A stretch of DNA of 45,486 nucleotides. Origin: DAOUBP01 sp034432655. Lineage in GTDB: Bacteria; Chloroflexota; Anaerolineae; CG2-30-64-16. A program made the translations under genes and the position numbers. Position 1 is the stretch's first letter, and the number at the start of each line of letters is the position of its first letter. The stretch covers positions 1-45,486 of the forward strand of contig DAOUBP010000056.1 in assembly GCA_034432655.1 (NCBI GenBank), written 5' to 3'. The notes below the pieces were generated by a model. That model was not told where the DNA came from, searched no databases, and worked only from the letters and a program-made list of their open reading frames with translations. Below, piece by piece: positions 40,347-45,486 of the stretch.

Positions 40347-40664
40347 GTCCCCTCCCCAACACGTTGGCAATCTCAAGTAACGCAGAGTTATGAGCTTTGC
40401 GAAAACGATCGGCATATCGCTGGGCGATCCTTACCCCTCCCCCGTTTCCGCCTTCCCTCCGTTGCTTAGCAGCGAGGAAAGGGGAAAACCCCGAAGCAGG
40501 GCTTTTCCCCCTTCTCCCCCGCCCAGCGGGGGAGAAGGGGGAAAAGGGGATGAGAAGGCGATTACCGTAACGTTATTATCAATTTCGACATTACAATCCA
40601 CATGACGCTGCACTATGCCAAGAGACACGTTGCTCTTTGCACTATGCCAAGAGACACGTTACTC
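40347..40664. other. Gap between the two giant genes
   Basis: Besides the inverted-repeat element and the 29-bp duplication, it holds an AT-rich stretch (about 40561-40600, GTAACGTTATTATCAATTTC) in which a - strand -10-like GATAAT can be read, with only a poor -35 (ATGTGG) 17 bp upstream. I see no open frame here that looks like a gene. Confidence 0.5.
40430..40549. repeat. Imperfect-plus-perfect inverted-repeat element (MITE/REP-like)
   Basis: The core is a perfect inverted repeat with 21-bp arms (40502-40522 and 40526-40546) and a 3-nt CCA loop. The arms are runs of C/T and of G/A with A and T tracts at the tips. A smaller imperfect hairpin (around CCTCCGTTGC and GCAGCGAGG, 40457-40487) and polypurine/polypyrimidine blocks surround it. 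It lies in the 318-bp gap between the two giant genes and could be a miniature repeat element or a terminator; there is no target-site duplication I can see. Confidence 0.75.
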
Positions 40665-40666
40665 TT
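40609..40666. repeat. 29-bp direct tandem duplication at the end of the protease-malectin gene
   Basis: TGCACTATGCCAAGAGACAC and the nine bases after it occur at 40609-40637 and again at 40638-40666 with a single G/A difference. Each unit includes AAGAG-N8-CTCTT. The second copy runs into the stop codon of the leftward gene (40665-40667). Confidence 0.85.
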
Positions 40667-43600
40667 AAGGTAACTGCTTCACCTCGATGGCCGAGACCAT
40701 CGGGCTGTATTTCGCGCCGCTGCCCTTGGTGAAGGTGATGTTCAACACCCCGTCGGTCACGGTGGCGGTGTAAGTGCGATCCAGCGCGACCGCCTTGCCC
40801 ACCAGCGACCAGACGTTGAGCGGGTTCTCGACGGTCACCCCTTCGATCTGGATGATCATCGGCCGATCGGTGGCCGTGGTGGCTACGAACTCCGCGAACT
40901 TCAGGGTGATCTGGTATGTGCCGTTGGGCACGGTGAAGCGGTAGTCCACGGTCAGCTCACGCAGCTTCTGGTAGAGCGGATCATCCTCGGTGCCGGCCAC
41001 TGCCGTGGTGTAGGACTTGGCGCTGCCACCCATATAACCATAACCGCCGGTGGTGAACGGCTGGTCCTTGGCCCACACCCGGCCCTGGGTGTCGGTGTAG
41101 CTATTCGTAGTGTCGCCCACCTGCACGCGCTGCAGGTAGAGCTGCCCGACGGGCGTGACGGTCGGCGTCAGGGTGGGCGTGCGGGTCGGCGTAAAGGTAG
41201 GGGTGGGCCCGCTGGGTGTGATGGTGGGCGTGGGCGTGCTGGTGCGCGTCGGCGTCGGCGTCGCGGTCGCCGTAGCCGTCGGGGTAGAGGTGGCCGGCGG
41301 CGGCCCGGATACGGCGATAGCGATGGCCGAAACGATGGGCAGGTACTTGCTGTTGCCGCCATTGCGCGCGAAGGCGATGTTCAGCACGCCGTCGCTGACG
41401 GTGACGGCATAAGTGCGGTCCAACGCCTTCGCCTTGCCGCCGGCCGCCGCGTAGACGTCCAGCGCGGTTTCGACGTCAATCCCTTCCATGGTGATCTTCA
41501 TCACGCGCGTATTGGCCGCTGAGACGGAAAACTCGGCGAATTTAAGGGTGATGTTGTACGCGCCGTTGGGCACGGTGAAGGCGTAGTTGAAGGTCCCCTC
41601 CCGGTACTTTTGATATAGTGTCGGGTCCGTGGTGCCGCTGACCGCGGTGGTCACCGACTTGGCGCTGCCGCCGGAGTAGCCCCACGAGCCGGTCGCAAAT
41701 GCCTGGTCGGCAGCCCAGACGTTGCCCTGGGTATCGGTGTAGACCGCGCCGCCCGCGTTGACGCGCTGGCCGGTATAGGGGGTCGGCGTGGGCGTAATGG
41801 TGGGCGTGGGCGTGATGGTGGGCGTGGGCGCCGGGCCGGTCATCACGACCCCGATGGCGGAGACTACCGGCAGGTACTTGCTGTTGCCGCCGTTGCGCGC
41901 AAAGACGATGTTCAGCACGCCATCAGTGACGATAATGGTATAGGAACGGTCCAGCGCAACCGCCTTGCCGACCAGTTTGTAGATATCCAGCGTGGTCTCG
42001 ACGTCAGTCCCTTCCATGGTGATCTTCATCACGCGGGTGTTGGCGGCGGTGACGGTGAACTCCGCGAATTTGAGATCCACCCGGTAGGTGCCGTTAGGCA
42101 CGGTGAAGGCATAGTTGAAGCTGCCCTCGCGGTATTTCTGGTAGAGCAATGGGTCGGAGGTGCCGCTGACCGCGGTGGTCACCGACTTGGCGCTGCCGCC
42201 GGAGTAGCCCCATGAGCCGGTCGCAAATGCCTTGTCGGCAGCCCAGACGTTGCCTTGAGTATCGGTGTAGGTGGTGCCCCCCGCGTTCACCCGTTGGATG
42301 TAGGGCGGTGAGGTGGGCGTGAAGGTAGGCGTCAGGGTGCTGGTCGGTGTGGCTGTGGGCGTGCGCGTGGGGGTGGCCGTCGGCGTGGCCGTCGGCGTGA
42401 CGGTAGCGGTCGCCGTGTTGGTGGGCGTTGCTGTTTTGGTCGGCGTCTGCGTCGGCGTGAACGTCAGCACCGGCGTGTTGGTGATGGTCGGTGTGGGCGT
42501 CCGCGTGGGCGTGCTGGTGGCCGTCGGCGTGCGGGTAGCGGTCGCAGTGGCCGTGGCAGTGGTCGTTGCGGTTGCTGTGGCGGTGGCCGTCGGCGTGCGG
42601 GTAGCAGTGGCGGTCGGAGTGGGCGTGTTGGTGTTGACTGCAGTGGCGGTCGGGGTGGGCGTGAACTTCACCCAGCTCTGGCTGGTTTGCAGCGCGACAT
42701 CGGCCCGGACGCGGCCGTGGCCGTAGTACGGATCATAGCCTGTCGGGCCCAGGTCCAGCACTGTGTTTTGAATCAACGCGCGCACGTCCTCCACGCCCAG
42801 GTCCGGCCGGTTGGAGAGGAGCAACGCCGCCAGGCCTGCTACATGCGGTGCGGACATGGAAGTGCCGGTCATGAATTGATAGGTATACGGGTTTTCAGAT
42901 GTCCAGTAAGTGCTCCAGACCGAGTCTCCGGGTGCGGCCACATCCACCCAGTAGCCGCAGGACGACAGCGTCCACCAGGCATCAGTAAAGGCCATCACCG
43001 CCGAGACCGCGATGACCTCCGGGAGGGAGGCCGGATAGACGTACTCAAGCGGGACGTCCGGGGAGGGGTAGTAACCACCCCAGCATCGGCCGGTGTTGCC
43101 GGCGGCCGCCACTTGCACCACACCGCGCGCGGCCGCATATTGCACGGCCTGGACCACCATCGAGCTGTAGGTGGTGCCGCCCAGGGACAGGTTGATGACG
43201 CGCACGTTTTTGTTGGCTGCATAGGTGATCCCATCCGCAATGTCGGCCCACGTGCCCAAGGCCTGCCCCGAGGTGGGATCCTTATAGAGCACACGCACGG
43301 GCAGGATCTTGACGTTGGGCGCGATGCCCACCATCCCCTGACCGTTGATGGCCGCGGCGACGATGCCGGCGACGTGGGTGCCGTGGCCGTGGTCATCGGC
43401 CGGCTCGCTGTCGTCATCCACGAAGTCGCAGACCTCCGGCTGGTTGTTGGCGTCCACGCAGGGGACGATGCGCCCCGCGAACTCGGGGTGCCCCAGGGAG
43501 ATGCCGCTGTCCACCACGGCCACCACGATGTCCGGGCTGCCTACCGTGATGTCCCATGCGGCCGGCGCGCCGATCTGTTGCGGCGCGTAGACTTTGTTCG

Positions 43601-45299
43601 GGTCGCTGAAGTCGGGGTCACCCGGGATCAGTTCACCCTGGACGATGTAGTTGAGCTCAGCATGTTTGACCTCAGGATGGCGGCGCAACGCGGCAACCGC
43701 GGCGGGCGCGCTCTGCGGGGTGCGCAACACGTAGAAGTCTATCTGCTGGTTATGGCGGCGCACCGTCAGTCCCTCGGCCGCCAGGATGGCCTGGATGGTC
43801 TCTTGGGGCGTGCCTGGCTGGAACTGGACGAGAACCTCATCTTGCACGAAGCGCTGTCCGGTGCTTTGGGCCGGCCAGGCAGCCGCCGGCACGACCCGTC
43901 CGCCCTGTATTGCGAAATCGAACGCTGTTTCGCCGCCGATCGCTTCGTCGGAGGTCAACGTGATCCCTTCATAAGTCGGCGCGGACTGGCCGGGCAGTTG
44001 TACGCTCACCGTGCGCTGGCCGGGTTTGATATCCGGTACCACGTAGTTGCCCTGTGCATCGGAAATGGCCGTGCCGAAAAGGGTCTCGCCGGGGTCGGGC
44101 CGGCCGTTGCCGTTCGCGTCTTCGAAGACCTGCACGATCCCGCCCGGGACGCCGGCCTCACGTAACCCGCGCACGCGATCCCCGTTGCCGTCCTCGAACA
44201 GCGCGCCGGCCACGGGCCGCGGCAGCGCGTCGCCGAAGTTGATCCCCAGCACCGGGTCGCCTGCCACGGTCACATCGCGCGTGTCAGGAGTGGTGCTGAC
44301 GTAGCCCGGCAGGTCGGTTTGCTCCACGCGATAACTCCCGGCGGCCAGGCCGGCGAACTGGTAGGAGCCGTCATCCCCGGTGCTAGTGGTGACATCGTAG
44401 GCCGAGCCGTTGGTGGCGAGGTCGCGCGCCCGGACCTGGACGCCGGAGATGCCCTGTTCATTGGCGTCACGCAACCCGTTGCCGTTCTTGTCGTTGTAGA
44501 CCACACCGACGATCATGGGCCCGGAGAGGGCAGCGCCGTAATCGTTGATGGCCTTGTTGAAGCTCGCGACCTCGCTGCTGAACAGTTGAAGGGGCGAGAC
44601 AACGGGGTCAGACACGCCCGGCAACTGCACGACCATGGTGCGCGGGCCTGGCTTAATACCGACAAGGGTGTAAGTGCCGAAGGCATCGGTAAAAGCACTG
44701 CCTAACAACAGCTCGCCCGGGTCGCGCAGGCCGTTTTTGTTGGGATCGTCGTAGAGCTGTACCCACGCGTCCGGGATAAAGGGCTCATTGAGGCTCCGCA
44801 CACCGTCACCGTTCAAATCGTTGAAGATGATGCCGGTGACCGTCAACGGCAGCGCGTCGCCGAAGCCCACCTCGGTGATCGAATTGTTGTTCACCGTCAC
44901 TTGCACCAGGTTGGCCGAGGTGCTGATGAAGTCCGGCGGGTCGGCCTCCTGCACCTGATACGTGTCCGGAGGCACCCCATAGAACGCAAACCAACCGTCG
45001 CTGCCGGTCGTCGCCGTGGCAGTGAAAGCCTGGCCACCGGTGGCGGCATCGCGCACTGTGATCACGGCACCGGACACCCCGCCCTCGTCTCCTTCGCGCA
45101 CGCCGTTGCCGTTCTTATCGAAAAACACGTAGCCGTTGATCTGGCCGTTGGCGGCATCGGGTTGGGCTTGCCCGCCGATCGGACCGCCCTCGCGCGCCAA
45201 TACGCGCGCGGGCCAGCCTGCAGACCCGGCAAACACGCCCGCCAGGATCAGCACGGTCCCCACAGCAATAATGAAAAGGGTGCGCGGTAATGATGACAT
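40665..45299 (-). CDS. Giant secreted S8 protease with SdrD-B-like modules, Thr/Pro stalks and three malectin domains
   Basis: A 1544-residue exported protease. ATG 45299 has GGGAGGAG 6-7 nt upstream and starts a signal peptide (MSSLPRTLFIIAVGTVLILAG). Four SdrD-B-like modules come first (about 50-466; GYVFFDKNGNGVREGDEGG and similar), then an inhibitor-I9-like propeptide region (about 478-560) and the catalytic domain with Asp597 (VVDSG), His639 (HGTHVAG) and Ser814 (GTSMSAPHVAG). A Thr/Pro/Ala low-complexity stalk (about 880-996) leads to three malectin-type domains (about 1000-1153, 1175-1331, 1388-1544) with shorter stalks between. Malectin domains bind di- or oligosaccharides, so the protease may be held on glycans. 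It lacks the Y/F-L-P tail; the last malectin domain ends the chain. Confidence 0.93.
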   Translation of the reverse strand: MSSLPRTLFIIAVGTVLILAGVFAGSAGWPARVLAREGGPIGGQAQPDAANGQINGYVFFDKNGNGVREGDEGGVSGAVITVRDAATGGQAFTATATTGSDGWFAFYGVPPDTYQVQEADPPDFISTSANLVQVTVNNNSITEVGFGDALPLTVTGIIFNDLNGDGVRSLNEPFIPDAWVQLYDDPNKNGLRDPGELLLGSAFTDAFGTYTLVGIKPGPRTMVVQLPGVSDPVVSPLQLFSSEVASFNKAINDYGAALSGPMIVGVVYNDKNGNGLRDANEQGISGVQVRARDLATNGSAYDVTTSTGDDGSYQFAGLAAGSYRVEQTDLPGYVSTTPDTRDVTVAGDPVLGINFGDALPRPVAGALFEDGNGDRVRGLREAGVPGGIVQVFEDANGNGRPDPGETLFGTAISDAQGNYVVPDIKPGQRTVSVQLPGQSAPTYEGITLTSDEAIGGETAFDFAIQGGRVVPAAAWPAQSTGQRFVQDEVLVQFQPGTPQETIQAILAAEGLTVRRHNQQIDFYVLRTPQSAPAAVAALRRHPEVKHAELNYIVQGELIPGDPDFSDPNKVYAPQQIGAPAAWDITVGSPDIVVAVVDSGISLGHPEFAGRIVPCVDANNQPEVCDFVDDDSEPADDHGHGTHVAGIVAAAINGQGMVGIAPNVKILPVRVLYKDPTSGQALGTWADIADGITYAANKNVRVINLSLGGTTYSSMVVQAVQYAAARGVVQVAAAGNTGRCWGGYYPSPDVPLEYVYPASLPEVIAVSAVMAFTDAWWTLSSCGYWVDVAAPGDSVWSTYWTSENPYTYQFMTGTSMSAPHVAGLAALLLSNRPDLGVEDVRALIQNTVLDLGPTGYDPYYGHGRVRADVALQTSQSWVKFTPTPTATAVNTNTPTPTATATRTPTATATATATTTATATATATRTPTATSTPTRTPTPTITNTPVLTFTPTQTPTKTATPTNTATATVTPTATPTATPTRTPTATPTSTLTPTFTPTSPPYIQRVNAGGTTYTDTQGNVWAADKAFATGSWGYSGGSAKSVTTAVSGTSDPLLYQKYREGSFNYAFTVPNGTYRVDLKFAEFTVTAANTRVMKITMEGTDVETTLDIYKLVGKAVALDRSYTIIVTDGVLNIVFARNGGNSKYLPVVSAIGVVMTGPAPTPTITPTPTITPTPTPYTGQRVNAGGAVYTDTQGNVWAADQAFATGSWGYSGGSAKSVTTAVSGTTDPTLYQKYREGTFNYAFTVPNGAYNITLKFAEFSVSAANTRVMKITMEGIDVETALDVYAAAGGKAKALDRTYAVTVSDGVLNIAFARNGGNSKYLPIVSAIAIAVSGPPPATSTPTATATATPTPTRTSTPTPTITPSGPTPTFTPTRTPTLTPTVTPVGQLYLQRVQVGDTTNSYTDTQGRVWAKDQPFTTGGYGYMGGSAKSYTTAVAGTEDDPLYQKLRELTVDYRFTVPNGTYQITLKFAEFVATTATDRPMIIQIEGVTVENPLNVWSLVGKAVALDRTYTATVTDGVLNITFTKGSGAKYSPMVSAIEVKQLP
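42310..42663 (-). repeat. Low-complexity stalk-coding repeat in the protease-malectin gene
   Basis: Degenerate hexamer-type DNA (GTGGGCGTG, GTCGGCGTG and variants on the + strand) encoding more than 100 residues of Thr, Pro, Ala and Val such as TATRTPTATATATAT. The same coding style occurs in the stalks at 24970-25910 and 26530-26760. Confidence 0.8.
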
Positions 45300-45351
45300 A
45301 ACAACTCCTCCCGATTTCTGTCTGTTACTAATAGTGTCTGTAAATGTTGTG

Positions 45352-45486
45352 TTAGCGTGATAGCACAGCGATGGCCGACACGATCGGGTCGTTTCTGCCG
45401 CCGTTGCGGGCGAAAACGATGTTGAGCAGGCCATCGGTCACGGTGACGGTGTAAGTCCGATCCAGGGCTGTGGCCTTGCCGGCGAC
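45352..45486 (-). CDS. C-terminal end of another malectin-domain protein (cut by window edge)
   Basis: The last 44 codons of a leftward gene: KATALDRTYTVTVTDGLLNI then VFARNGG and DPIVSAIAVLSR, ending at TAA 45352-45354. It aligns closely with the ends of the malectin domains of the neighbouring protease (KAKALDRTYAVTVSDGVLNI, FARNGGNSKYLPIVSAI). Only 52 bp separate it from the protease start, so the two are probably in one operon and may be duplicates. Confidence 0.85.
   Translation of the reverse strand, partial: VAGKATALDRTYTVTVTDGLLNIVFARNGGRNDPIVSAIAVLSR

Noticed and set aside
42687..44165. A 492-codon open frame on the + strand
   Set aside because: Antisense to the catalytic part of the malectin protease, whose triad motifs prove the other strand.

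Overview
The window is high-GC bacterial DNA that most resembles a member of the phylum Chloroflexota (Anaerolineae/Caldilineae/Ardenticatenia-like). This is inferred from gene content: secreted proteins with very long Thr/Pro stalks, SdrD-B-like and malectin modules, a DHH-CBS-CCA nucleotidyltransferase fusion, a DUF2723 membrane protein, and exported proteins ending in a Y/F-L-P tail. No rRNA, tRNA, CRISPR array, transposase or phage gene was found.

Layout: (1) 1-631 is non-coding and repetitive (a 184/187-bp tandem repeat, then an 83-bp tandem duplication with hairpins) in front of a secreted subtilisin-like protease (632-2530, +). (2) 2606-10625 is a leftward housekeeping block: NUDIX hydrolase, URO-D family protein, dgkA, ybeY, a PgpH-type HD membrane protein, yqeY, mtaB and a nucleotide-sugar-epimerase-like SDR. 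(3) 10849-29778 is a long rightward block: SAM methyltransferase and two polytopic GT-C-like proteins; etfB-etfA; ribosomal protein S1 with a structured leader, a DksA/TraR-like zinc-finger protein and a DHH-CBS-CCA tRNA nucleotidyltransferase; an ECF-like sigma factor with a DUF5667-like membrane protein and a secreted lectin-like protein; two Yip1-like membrane proteins; and moeA. (4) 29973-45486 is a leftward surface-protein cluster: a 3457-residue adhesin-like protein with about 20 SdrD-B-like modules, a 1544-residue protein combining SdrD-B modules, an S8 protease and three malectin domains, and the 3' end of a further malectin protein cut by the window edge.

The most unusual signal is a family of short-period (7-8 nt) degenerate repeats scattered between and inside genes. 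One module is built on GCGAATCR and is followed, in fixed order, by a CAATC- or CCATC-based module. Copies form intergenic spacers, the 5' leader and N-terminus of the epimerase, the C-terminus of the URO-D protein, and in-frame insertions in mtaB and in a membrane protein. Other points of interest are the three-copy A-B-C-D super-repeat in the giant protein, the shared C-terminal Y/F-L-P tail, the ribosomal S1 leader, and a palindrome over the etf promoter start site. I saw no complete defence or mobile system.
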